The notes under the pieces: generated by a model
Database searches by the model: none
Told to the model about the DNA's origin: nothing
Seen by the model: only the letters and a program-made list of their open reading frames with translations
Shown: piece after piece, positions 50,414-58,160 of the stretch
Position numbering within the stretch: position 1 is the stretch's first letter
Layout: each line of letters begins with the position of its first letter
Translations under genes and position numbers: made by a program
Source of the DNA: Sandaracinobacteroides sp039808025
GTDB taxonomy: Bacteria > Pseudomonadota > Alphaproteobacteria > Sphingomonadales > Sphingomonadaceae
Assembly (NCBI GenBank): GCA_039808025.1
Contig: JBDHSK010000003.1
Coordinates: forward strand, 124,001 to 188,000
DNA: 64,000 nt
Direction: 5' to 3'

Positions 50414-51211
50414 TCAGATGGATAGCTGGCGATCGCCTTTGATGATGTAGCGATCGGCATCGGGGTGTTGGAAATCCGCATAGCTGTAGATCAGGCGATG
50501 CCAGCGCCGCGGCGCACCATAGGTATATTCCAGATGAGATAACGGGCTGAGGATGCGCCTGTTTCCGGCATTGGCATTGTTGAATTCCGCGATGGCCAGT
50601 GGCACCCCGACGGCCGGGCCGACATGGCCGAGGTCGCTGCTCATGATGTCGTCAAAGTAGCAGAGCACCCGGGGCAGACGGTGTTCGGCAGGAAGATCGA
50701 GGATGCGGAAGGCATCGACGGTCGAGGAATAATAGTCGAGATCGAAGGAAATGGCCGCAATGGGTGCCGGTTTGAAGGTCGGCGCAAAGCTATGGACAGT
50801 CTTGCTGACCGGGCCAAGCACCAGCTTCGCGCGCTTCAACCGGGCTTTCAGCTGATCCTGATCCATGCGAAAATGGGCGGCCTGCCAGACATAGGGCAGA
50901 TCGCGGTAGTCTTCGGGAGGTGGCAGACCGACACCGCTATCGAAGCCGTAAACTTCGATGGCCACTCCGGTCAGTCGTTCTACCCGCTCGGCATGCTGTT
51001 CGAGGTTGAGCAGGCCGTTGCCGCCGGCAACCCCAAATTCGAGGATACTGATTCGTTGCTTACCCAGCCGTCGGGCAAGATCGGCGGCCCAATAGGTGAT
51101 ATAACCATAATTTGGACGTTCAACCGCCCGACTGGCGATCAACTTTGGGTAATCATTGGCATAGATGCGGTTCAGAAAATTTCGTCGAACCTGCCTAAGG
51201 AAATTTCTCAT
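50414..51211 (-). CDS. Class I SAM-dependent methyltransferase-like protein, inserted antisense in the spc operon
   Basis: The 265-aa product has SAM motif I EFGVAGGNGL at residues 58-67, then VYGFDSGVGLPPPEDYRDLP, and later AAISFDLDYYSSTVDAFRIL and LCYFDDIMSS. It resembles methyltransferase-like proteins found near polysaccharide genes; the substrate is unknown. The start is ATG at 51211 with an AGGGGGGG stretch upstream; an open frame to 51331 lacks support. It has its own promoter (51276-51249) and lies opposite to all ribosomal genes. Codon use is less GC-biased than in its neighbours. Confidence 0.82.
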   Translation of the reverse strand: MRNFLRQVRRNFLNRIYANDYPKLIASRAVERPNYGYITYWAADLARRLGKQRISILEFGVAGGNGLLNLEQHAERVERLTGVAIEVYGFDSGVGLPPPEDYRDLPYVWQAAHFRMDQDQLKARLKRAKLVLGPVSKTVHSFAPTFKPAPIAAISFDLDYYSSTVDAFRILDLPAEHRLPRVLCYFDDIMSSDLGHVGPAVGVPLAIAEFNNANAGNRRILSPLSHLEYTYGAPRRWHRLIYSYADFQHPDADRYIIKGDRQLSI

Positions 51212-51248
51212 CCTGCCCCCCCTGGCATCAGGCTTAACTGAGACGAGG

Positions 51249-51276
51249 ATTGTTTCACCGATCTTCGGCCTGTCAA
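51249..51276 (-). promoter_or_regulatory. Promoter of the inserted methyltransferase gene
   Basis: On the minus strand a perfect TTGACA (51276-51271), a 16-base spacer and AACAAT (51254-51249; 4 of 6) place the start near 51242, about 31 bases before the ATG at 51211. Confidence 0.6.
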
Positions 51277-51445
51277 GCCATGTAAATTTGTCACTATGGC
51301 AATTATGGAGCACGTATTGCCGATCGGTCACGTGGATACTTATGGCCTCGCTGAGGAAAAGGGTCGTGACAAGCGGTAGACGGGCTGCTAAGGCCGCCGT
51401 TCCTTTAAACCGGTCAGCGCGACCATAGCGAAAGCGAGTGCGACG

Positions 51446-51925
51446 ATGAAACTGAATGATATCCGCGACAACCAGGGTGCCCGGGTGGATCGGGTGCGGG
51501 TCGGCCGCGGCATTGGCTCCGGCCTTGGCAAGACCGCCGGGCGCGGCCAGAAGGGTCAGAAAAGCCGTTCAGGCGTAGCCATCAAGGGTTTCGAGGGTGG
51601 CCAGATGCCGCTGCACATGCGGCTTCCCAAGCGCGGCTTCAACAAGCCGAACCGTCTGGATTATGCCGAAGTGAATATCGGGGCGCTGCAGCGTGCCGTC
51701 GATGCCGGCCTGATCGATGTGGCAGCCACCGTAGATGTCGCTGCCTTGCAGGCGGCCGGACTTGTCAACCAGCCCCGCGATGGTGTTCGTCTGCTGGGCA
51801 AGGGGGAGCTGAAGGCAAAGCTGGCCATCGCCGTTGCCGGCGTCAGCAAGTCGGCCCGTGCTGCCGTCGAAGCTGCCGGTGGCAGTGTCACCGTGCCTGA
51901 AAAGAAGGTTGCCGCCAAGGCCTGA
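51446..51925 (+). CDS. rplO: 50S ribosomal protein L15
   Basis: L15 is an early assembly protein of the 50S. The 159-aa product has MKLNDIRDNQGARVDRVRVG, GRGIGSGLGKTAGRGQKGQKSRSG (core GLGKTAGRGQKGQKSR) and GFEGGQMPLHMRLPKRGFNK. With a terminator and antisense gene upstream, it needs its own promoter within 51277-51445. A weak candidate is GTGACA at 51366-51371 with TAAGGC 17 bases on. Confidence 0.97.
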   Translation: MKLNDIRDNQGARVDRVRVGRGIGSGLGKTAGRGQKGQKSRSGVAIKGFEGGQMPLHMRLPKRGFNKPNRLDYAEVNIGALQRAVDAGLIDVAATVDVAALQAAGLVNQPRDGVRLLGKGELKAKLAIAVAGVSKSARAAVEAAGGSVTVPEKKVAAKA

Positions 51926-52016
51926 TCACTTCCATTCCGAAGGCCTGGACCCTACATGGGCGTCGGGCCTTCGGGGGAAGGTCATGCCAGCCAATGCAAC
52001 GGCCAGTTAGGAACGG

Positions 52017-53369
52017 ATGATGGCGACTGCCGCCGACTCACTTGCCCAGAACTTCAGCTTTGCCAATTTCTCCAAGGCAACCGATCTCAAGAAGCGCTTG
52101 TGGTTCACCATTGGCGCCCTGATCATATTCCGCTTGTGCACCTTCGTGCCACTGCCTGGAATCGACCCCAACGCCCTGAAGAGCCTGTTCCAGCAGACGC
52201 AGGGCGGGATGATGGATTTCGTCAACATGTTCTCGGGCGGCGCGCTTGAGCGGATGTCGATCATTGCGCTCGGCATCATGCCCTACATCACCGCGTCGAT
52301 CGTCGTGCAGCTCATGGGGTCGATCTATGAACCCTGGAAGGCGCTGAAGAAGGAAGGCGAAAGCGGCCGCAAGAAGCTGAACCAGTATACGCGCTTCGGC
52401 ACCGTCGTGCTTACCATCTTCCAGGGCTACGGGATTGCCGTGGGCCTGGAAAGCTGGGGCGCCGGCACCGGGGCCTCGGCTGTCATCGATCCCGGCTGGT
52501 TCTTCCGTATTTCGGCGATGATCACCCTGCTGGGTGGCAGCATGTTCCTGATGTGGCTGGGCGAGCAGATCACCAGCCGTGGCATTGGCAACGGTATTTC
52601 CCTCATCATCATGGCCGGTATCGTCGCGCAGGTGCCAACTGCCGTCGGCGGCCTGTTCGAGCAGGGGCGCACGGGCGCCATCTCGGCCGGCTCTATCGTC
52701 CTGATCATTCTGCTGGCGCTGGCCGTGGTGACCTTCATCTGCCTGATGGAGCGGGCGCAGCGGCGAATCCCCATTCTCTACCCCAAACGGCAGGTTGGGA
52801 ACCGCATGTTCCAGGGCGACAGCTCGCACCTGCCGCTGAAGCTGAATACCGCCAACGTCATTCCGCCGATCTTCGCCTCGTCGCTGCTGCTGCTGCCGCT
52901 GACGGTGGCGCAGTTCATGGGCCAGGAAGGCGGACCGGACTGGCTGATCACTGTCACCACCGCTCTGCAGCACGGGGCGCCGCTCTATATGCTGCTCTAT
53001 GCCGCCGGGATCATTTTCTTCACCTTCTTCTATACGGCAGTGGTCTTCAACCCCGAGGAAACGGCCGAGAATCTGAAGAAGAACGGCGGCAACGTTCCCG
53101 GCATCCGACCCGGCGAAAAGACCGCGAGCTATCTCGATTATGTGCTGACCCGCATCACCGTTGTGGGGGCCGCCTATCTGACGCTGGTCTGTCTGTTGCC
53201 GGAATTCCTGATCGCCCGCATGGGGCTTCCTTTCTATCTGGGCGGCACCAGCCTGCTGATCGTCGTCAACGTCACCATGGATACCGTGGCGCAGATGCAG
53301 GGCCATTTGTTGGCGCATCAATATGAAGGGCTGATCAAGAAAGCCAAGCTGAGGGGAGGGCGGCGATGA
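52017..53369 (+). CDS. secY: Protein translocase subunit SecY
   Basis: SecY is the ten-helix channel of the Sec translocon. The 450-aa product has LKKRLWFTIGALIIFRLCTFVPLPGIDP (core RLCTFVPLPGIDP), MPYITASIVVQLM (plug region follows), GNGISLIIMAGI, and the cytoplasmic loops for SecA and ribosome binding (RRIPILYPKRQVGNR; PGIRPGEKTASYLDYVLTRIT, core GIRPGEKTASYLD). The start is ATG at 52017 or 52020. It overlaps adk by ATGA. Confidence 0.98.
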   Translation: MMATAADSLAQNFSFANFSKATDLKKRLWFTIGALIIFRLCTFVPLPGIDPNALKSLFQQTQGGMMDFVNMFSGGALERMSIIALGIMPYITASIVVQLMGSIYEPWKALKKEGESGRKKLNQYTRFGTVVLTIFQGYGIAVGLESWGAGTGASAVIDPGWFFRISAMITLLGGSMFLMWLGEQITSRGIGNGISLIIMAGIVAQVPTAVGGLFEQGRTGAISAGSIVLIILLALAVVTFICLMERAQRRIPILYPKRQVGNRMFQGDSSHLPLKLNTANVIPPIFASSLLLLPLTVAQFMGQEGGPDWLITVTTALQHGAPLYMLLYAAGIIFFTFFYTAVVFNPEETAENLKKNGGNVPGIRPGEKTASYLDYVLTRITVVGAAYLTLVCLLPEFLIARMGLPFYLGGTSLLIVVNVTMDTVAQMQGHLLAHQYEGLIKKAKLRGGRR

Positions 53370-54034
53370 CCGACGAACGGGGGCAGAACATCATTCTGCT
53401 GGGGCCACCGGGTGCCGGCAAGGGCACGCAGGCGGCCTTGCTGGTCGAGCGGTTCGGCATGGTGCAGTTGTCGACGGGCGACATGCTGCGCGCCGCCGTC
53501 AAGGCCGGCACGGAAATCGGGCGCATGGCCGACGAGATCATGAAGGCGGGCAAGCTGTTCCCGGATGAGCTGATGTCTGATATCCTCGGTGAGGCGATGG
53601 ATCGTATCCCTCTGAAGACCGGGCTGATCTTTGATGGATATCCGCGCACCGCCCGTCAGGCGGAATTGCTTGATGCGCTGCTGGCTACCCGTAACCGTCA
53701 CCTCGATCACGTCATCGAGCTGGAGGTGAACGAGGATGCTCTGGTCGACCGCATAACCGGGCGCTTTTCCTGCGCGACCTGCGGGGCGGGCTATCATGAT
53801 CGCTACAAGCTGCCGGCCAGGGAGGGCGTATGCGATGTCTGCGGCGGCACCACCTTCAAGCGCCGCCCCGACGATACCGAGGAGACGGTACGTACCCGCA
53901 TGGCCGAATACCGGGCCAAGACGGCGCCCATCCTGCCAATTTACGCCGAACGCGGGTTGCTGCGTGCGGTTGACGGCATGGCCGATATGCCGGCGGTGGC
54001 GGCGGCCATTGCCTCTATATTGCAACAGGGCTGA
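53366..54034 (+). CDS. adk: Adenylate kinase with zinc-type LID
   Basis: Adk interconverts ATP + AMP and 2 ADP. The 222-aa product has the P-loop LLGPPGAGKGTQA at 11-23, STGDMLRAAV, DGYPRTARQAE and the LID (about 131-170) with cysteines C136, C139, C156 and C159, consistent with a structural zinc. The C-terminal RTRMAEYRAKTAP is typical. It is coupled to secY, the usual spc arrangement. Confidence 0.97.
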   Translation: MTDERGQNIILLGPPGAGKGTQAALLVERFGMVQLSTGDMLRAAVKAGTEIGRMADEIMKAGKLFPDELMSDILGEAMDRIPLKTGLIFDGYPRTARQAELLDALLATRNRHLDHVIELEVNEDALVDRITGRFSCATCGAGYHDRYKLPAREGVCDVCGGTTFKRRPDDTEETVRTRMAEYRAKTAPILPIYAERGLLRAVDGMADMPAVAAAIASILQQG

Positions 54035-54307
54035 GGCAATGGCTTGACCGGAAGGCGGGCTTGCCTCAGAATGTCCGCCAGCGGTCGCCCTTCGGGAAGG
54101 GCAGTGGCACTGAGCTGTGGTTCAGGGTTCGTCAGTGCTTGACACGTGGCGATTCGCGCCTTAGCAGCATCATTTCCGTTTCCATCTCAGAGGCGATCGG
54201 CCCGGCTCCGGCACGTTCCGGTTTGTCGTCCTCGCCGGAATGGACAGCGGCTAACGCCAGGAGATGAGCGGTCCCGCCCAAGGCCGCTTGTGGAGCAGGA
54301 GTAGTTT
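54035..54307 (+). promoter_or_regulatory. Gap between adk and rpsM with a promoter candidate
   Basis: These 273 bases hold no supported gene. They contain a small GC hairpin (54087-54092 with 54097-54102) after adk and a promoter candidate at 54139-54167, and end in the AGGAG before rpsM. The alpha operon is probably expressed from here. Confidence 0.5.
54139..54167 (+). promoter_or_regulatory. Candidate promoter of the alpha operon
   Basis: A perfect -35 TTGACA (54139-54144), a 17-base spacer and a weak -10 TAGCAG (54162-54167; 3 of 6) would start RNA near 54174, about 134 bases before rpsM. Confidence 0.45.
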
Positions 54308-54676
54308 GTGGCTCGTATCGCCGGGGTCAATATCCCCACCAACAAGCGTGTCGAAATCGCGCTCACCTATATTCACGGCATTGGTCGTACCCGTGCCAAA
54401 GAGATCACCACCAGGCTTGGCTTCCCGCCCGAGCGTCGCGTTCAGGATCTGACCGACGCTGAAGTGCTTGCCATCCGCGAGACCATCGATCGCGATTATA
54501 CGGTCGAGGGCGATCTGCGGCGTGACAACGCCATGGCGATCAAGCGCCTGATGGATCTGGCCTGCTATCGCGGCCTGCGTCACCGCAAGGGTCTGCCGGT
54601 TCGTGGCCAGCGCACCCATACCAACGCCCGTACCCGCAAGGGCAAGGCGAAGCCGATTGCAGGGAAGAAGAAGTAA
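54308..54676 (+). CDS. rpsM: 30S ribosomal protein S13
   Basis: S13 bridges the 30S head to the 50S. The 122-aa product reads MARIAGVNIPTNKRVEIALT and has IHGIGRTRAKEI and GLRHRKGLPVRGQRTHTNAR. The start is GTG at 54308 with AGGAG upstream; no ATG is available. The stop overlaps rpsK by one base (TAATG). Confidence 0.97.
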   Translation: MARIAGVNIPTNKRVEIALTYIHGIGRTRAKEITTRLGFPPERRVQDLTDAEVLAIRETIDRDYTVEGDLRRDNAMAIKRLMDLACYRGLRHRKGLPVRGQRTHTNARTRKGKAKPIAGKKK

Positions 54677-55065
54677 TGGCCCGCGCACCCGAAAGGCTGA
54701 AGCGCCGTGAGCGCAAGAACATCACGGCTGGCGTCGCCCATGTGAACGCCAGTTTCAACAACACCATGATCACCATCACCGATGCCCAGGGCAATGCCAT
54801 TGCCTGGTCGTCGGCAGGCACCATGGGTTTCAAGGGCAGCCGTAAGTCGACTCCGTATGCGGCACAGGTGGCTGCGGAAGATGCCGGCAAGAAGGCGGCG
54901 GAGCATGGCGTCCGTACCCTTGAGGTCGAGGTGAAGGGTCCGGGTTCGGGCCGGGAATCGGCACTGCGGGCGCTGCAGGCGGTCGGCTTCCAGATCACAT
55001 CGATCCGCGACGTCACGTCGATACCGCATAACGGCGTTCGTCCGCCGAAGCGCCGCCGGGTCTGA
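54676..55065 (+). CDS. rpsK: 30S ribosomal protein S11
   Basis: S11 forms the platform near the Shine-Dalgarno helix. The 129-aa product has GVAHVNASFNNTMITITDAQ, GFKGSRKSTPYAAQVAAEDA and the end ITSIRDVTSIPHNGVRPPKRRRV (core DVTSIPHNGVRPPKRRRV). Confidence 0.98.
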   Translation: MARAPERLKRRERKNITAGVAHVNASFNNTMITITDAQGNAIAWSSAGTMGFKGSRKSTPYAAQVAAEDAGKKAAEHGVRTLEVEVKGPGSGRESALRALQAVGFQITSIRDVTSIPHNGVRPPKRRRV

Positions 55066-55229
55066 CCTGGCGACTGCCAGCCGACGGGTCTCTGCCGGCT
55101 GGTCGCCGCGTTTGCGCTCGCGCAGGTGCGGCAAACAAGTGATCGGGGCACGAAATCGAGCGATCCCCCGTTCGTTCACCATTCCCCCGGGTGAATGAGA
55201 GCGGGATCGCCAAGGCAAAGGTGAAACAC

Positions 55230-56282
55230 GTGTCGGCAGCCTATGCAAAAAACTGGCAGGAACTGAAGAAGCCCAACGCGCTGGAAGTGAAGGAGGGCGG
55301 CACTGCGGTGCGCAAGTCCTTCATCGCCGAGCCGCTTGAGCGTGGCTTTGGCCTGACCCTGGGCAACGCCCTGCGCCGGGTGCTGCTTTCCAGCCTGCAG
55401 GGCGCGGCGGTCACGGCGATCCGCATTGATGGCGCGCTGCATGAGTTCTCATCGCTGGCGGGTGTGCGTGAAGACGTGACCGACATCGTCCTCAACGTGA
55501 AGCAGATCGTTGTGAAGATGCGTGGCGACCAGCCCAAGCGGCTGTCGCTGTCGGCCACCGGGCCGGGAGAGGTTACCGCCGGCCAGATCGCCGTCACCGG
55601 TGACATCGAGATTGCCAACCCCGATCTGGTGATCTGCACGCTCGACCAGGACGCCACCTTCAACATGGAGCTGACGGTGCAGGCCGGCAAGGGCTATGTT
55701 CCGGCAGCACAGAACCGTCCGGCCGACGCGCCGATCGGGCTGATCCCCGTCGATTCGCTGTTCTCGCCGGTGCGGCAGGTAGCCTACAAGGTCGAGCCTA
55801 CCCGCGTTGGCCAGGACCTCGACTATGACAAGCTGGCTATGACGGTCGAGACCGACGGATCGGTGTCGCCCGAAGATGCCGTTGCCTATGCGGCCCGTAT
55901 TCTGCAGGACCAGTTGCAGCTGTTCATCAACTTCGAGGAAGCCGTCGCTCGTCCGGCGGTGGCGGCGGCAGTGGCTGGCGGCGTTCCGGCGGAAGAGCCG
56001 AGTGACGCCAGCATGAACCGCAACCTGCTGAAGAAGGTTGACGAGCTGGAACTGTCGGTGCGCTCAGCCAACTGCCTGAAGAACGACAATATCATCTATA
56101 TTGGCGATCTGGTGCAGAAGTCCGAGCCCGAGATGCTGCGCACCCCCAATTTCGGTCGCAAATCGTTGAACGAAATCAAGGAAGTGCTGGGCACGATGGG
56201 CCTGCGTCTCGGGATGGACATTCCCGGTTGGCCGCCCGAGAACATCGAGGATCTGGCCAAGAAGCTGGAACAGGAATATTAA
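55230..56282 (+). CDS. rpoA: DNA-directed RNA polymerase subunit alpha
   Basis: RpoA dimerises to nucleate RNA polymerase. The 350-aa product has the N-terminal domain (KNWQELKKPNALEV, GLTLGNALRRVLLSSLQGAAVT), a linker (about 240-270) and the alpha-CTD with LELSVRSANCLKNDNI and GRKSLNEIKEVLGTMGLRLGM. The start chosen is GTG at 55230, which has AAGGTGA at the right distance. An upstream in-frame GTG at 55191 has no RBS and adds 13 unconserved residues. Confidence 0.97.
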   Translation: MSAAYAKNWQELKKPNALEVKEGGTAVRKSFIAEPLERGFGLTLGNALRRVLLSSLQGAAVTAIRIDGALHEFSSLAGVREDVTDIVLNVKQIVVKMRGDQPKRLSLSATGPGEVTAGQIAVTGDIEIANPDLVICTLDQDATFNMELTVQAGKGYVPAAQNRPADAPIGLIPVDSLFSPVRQVAYKVEPTRVGQDLDYDKLAMTVETDGSVSPEDAVAYAARILQDQLQLFINFEEAVARPAVAAAVAGGVPAEEPSDASMNRNLLKKVDELELSVRSANCLKNDNIIYIGDLVQKSEPEMLRTPNFGRKSLNEIKEVLGTMGLRLGMDIPGWPPENIEDLAKKLEQEY

Positions 56283-56289
56283 GACAGCG

Positions 56290-56307
56290 GCCGGCCGGCA
56301 GGCCGGC
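56290..56307 (+). promoter_or_regulatory. Stem-loop between rpoA and rplQ
   Basis: GCCGGCC (56290-56296) pairs with GGCCGGC (56301-56307) around a 4-base loop, 8 bases after the rpoA stop and without a T-tract. The 143-base rpoA-rplQ gap is longer than usual and otherwise holds C- and G-rich runs (56350-56368). Confidence 0.35.
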
Positions 56308-56425
56308 ATGTCATCCGGATCCTCAACGGCCGGATAGTCATTTGTGAAACCCCCAGGGGCCCCGGGGGCAAAGGGGCCAGGCTCGGAGTACCTGACACGG
56401 CTCCCCGACGAACGAAGGAAGTAGA

Positions 56426-56842
56426 ATGCGTCACAAGGTTGCCCACCGCAAGCTCGGCCGTACCACCGAGCATCGTCTGGCGATGCTTAAGAACATGTCG
56501 GCATCTCTGATCAAGCACGAGCAGATCGTCACCACCTTGCCCAAGGCCAAGGAGCTTCGCCCCTATGTGGAAAAGCTGGTGACTCTCGCCAAGAAGGGTG
56601 GCCTGTCCAACCGCCGCCTGGCACACGCCCGGCTGCAGGACGACACCCAGCTGAAGAAGCTGTTCGATGTGCTGGCGCCGCGTTACGCTGGCCGTCAGGG
56701 CGGCTATGTGCGGGTGCTGAAGGCTGGTTTTCGCGCGTCCGACCAGGCGGCGATGGCGGTGATCGAATTCGTGGAACGCGATGTGGCGGCCAAGGGCAAG
56801 GATTCCGGCCCGGTGGAACCGCGCGTTTCCGATGAAGCCTGA
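56426..56842 (+). CDS. rplQ: 50S ribosomal protein L17
   Basis: L17 lies near the tunnel exit. The 138-aa product begins MRHKVAHRKLGRTTEHRLAM and has IVTTLPKAKELRPYVEKLVTL and YAGRQGGYVRVLKAGFRASD. It ends the alpha operon, as usual. Confidence 0.97.
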   Translation: MRHKVAHRKLGRTTEHRLAMLKNMSASLIKHEQIVTTLPKAKELRPYVEKLVTLAKKGGLSNRRLAHARLQDDTQLKKLFDVLAPRYAGRQGGYVRVLKAGFRASDQAAMAVIEFVERDVAAKGKDSGPVEPRVSDEA

Positions 56843-56941
56843 CCGGACTTGACACCCTCTGGTTTTAAGCCAAATTTTTCTCTGACTGGGTTGGCGGAAT
56901 CATAGGCTGACTCTTTTAGAGTGATTTTTGCCGGGGGTGTT

Positions 56942-57631
56942 ATGACAGTCGCGAAGGGCCATGGTCGCTGGCTTGAGAGATTTTCCGAATATTTTCGAAA
57001 ATCCCGCAATCAACATTTGAAGAAATTGCTTCTTGACGCCCGCTCCCACAAGAGCGGGCGTTTTCGTATTGTCGACCTTGGCGGTAGCTTTGCCTATTGG
57101 CAGGCTATTGGCATCGATTTCCTCCAGGAATCGGATATGGAAGTTACCTGTATAAACTATATAGAATCAGAGCTGAAATATTATCAATTTAATAACGATA
57201 TAATAAAAGCAGAAGTTGGAGATGCCTGCAATATGGTGTCGTATGGCAACAACAGCTTTGATTTCGTCCACAGTAATTCTGTTATTGAACATGTTGGTAA
57301 TTTTTCACGAATGCAGGCTTTTGCCAATGAAGTTCGTAGACTTGCTCCCTGTTATTATGTTCAGACGCCATATGTGGGCTTTCCGATCGATCCACACTTC
57401 CCGCGGCTGCCATTCTATCATTGGTTGCCGAAAAGCCTTCAACTGGAGGCACAACGCCATCTTAAGCTTGGTTGGGCCAATCCTGTGAAAGATATCGCTC
57501 ATGCCATGCGGCACGTTGATGGGACTGAGTTGCTTGACCTGCGCCGGTTTCGCTGGCTGTTTCCCGATGCACGGCTTTATTTCGAGCGATTTCTGTTGCT
57601 GCCCAAATCCATGATTGCCGAGCGTATCTGA
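56942..57631 (+). CDS. Class I SAM methyltransferase, AT-rich and probably acquired
   Basis: The 229-aa product has a basic N-terminal helix, SAM motif I IVDLGGSFAYW (43-53), an acidic strand (DMEVTCINYIE), GDACNM (93-98) and FDFVHSNSVIEHVGN (106-120), a Methyltransf_11-type pattern. YVQTPYVGFPIDPHFPRLPF follows. Such proteins often act on sugars or lipids, but the substrate is unknown. The start is ATG at 56942 after a GGGGG stretch. Bases 57140-57260 are strikingly AT-rich, with codons such as ATA and AAT, unlike the flanking genes, a sign of transfer. TTGACA at 56849 may be its promoter. Confidence 0.82.
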   Translation: MTVAKGHGRWLERFSEYFRKSRNQHLKKLLLDARSHKSGRFRIVDLGGSFAYWQAIGIDFLQESDMEVTCINYIESELKYYQFNNDIIKAEVGDACNMVSYGNNSFDFVHSNSVIEHVGNFSRMQAFANEVRRLAPCYYVQTPYVGFPIDPHFPRLPFYHWLPKSLQLEAQRHLKLGWANPVKDIAHAMRHVDGTELLDLRRFRWLFPDARLYFERFLLLPKSMIAERI

Positions 57632-57683
57632 GGCTGCGATAGCCCTTTGCCTCAGGCAAAATTACACAGGAGCCACGGGCCCG

Positions 57684-58136
57684 ATGGCCAAAGACCGCAA
57701 CATCCGCGACCGCAGGGCCTATCGCGCCTGGCGTCCCATCGCTACCCGCTGGATGGATAACGACGTCTATGGACACGTCAACAACGTCGTCTACTACAGC
57801 TTTTTCGATACTGCCGTGAATGCCTGGCTGGTGGAAAAAGGTTTGCTCGATGTCGAGAAGGGGGCGGTGATCGGGCTCGTTGCGGAAACGGCCTGCACCT
57901 ATCTGCAACCCGTGGCCTTCCCCCAGGAGTTGCAGGCCGGCATCGCCGTTGCCCACATCGGTAACAGCTCGGTGCGATATGAAGTCGGTCTGTTTGTTGG
58001 CGGCGAAAAGCATCCGGCTGCCCAGGGTTTTTTCGTTCATGTCTATTGCGATCGCGTATCCCGCCGGCCCACGGCCCTTCCCGACAGTTGGCGTCAGGTT
58101 CTGGCCACCATCATGCGCGAACCGGTTGTCGGCTGA
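57684..58136 (+). CDS. Acyl-CoA thioesterase, YbgC-like hotdog protein
   Basis: The 150-aa product has the 4-hydroxybenzoyl-CoA thioesterase signature ATRWMDNDVYGHVNNVVYYS with the catalytic Asp in MDNDVYGHVNN, then FFDTAVNAWL and SVRYEVGLFVGGEKHPAAQG. It probably hydrolyses acyl-CoA in the cytoplasm. The start is ATG at 57684 (MAKDRN) with AGGAG upstream. It precedes guaA by 24 bases. Confidence 0.88.
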   Translation: MAKDRNIRDRRAYRAWRPIATRWMDNDVYGHVNNVVYYSFFDTAVNAWLVEKGLLDVEKGAVIGLVAETACTYLQPVAFPQELQAGIAVAHIGNSSVRYEVGLFVGGEKHPAAQGFFVHVYCDRVSRRPTALPDSWRQVLATIMREPVVG

Positions 58137-58160
58137 CCTGCAACCGCCTATGGGCGGCAG

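Noticed and set aside
52038..53321. 427-codon frame antisense to secY
   Set aside because: The Gln/His/Arg/Asp-rich product is typical of an antisense shadow of a membrane protein gene.
54061..54267. 68-codon frame between adk and rpsM
   Set aside because: It spans a promoter candidate, has no RBS, and its composition is not protein-like.
50107..56842. A missing rpmJ (L36) or rpsD gene as evidence of deletion
   Set aside because: Both are often encoded elsewhere in alphaproteobacteria, so their absence here is not informative.
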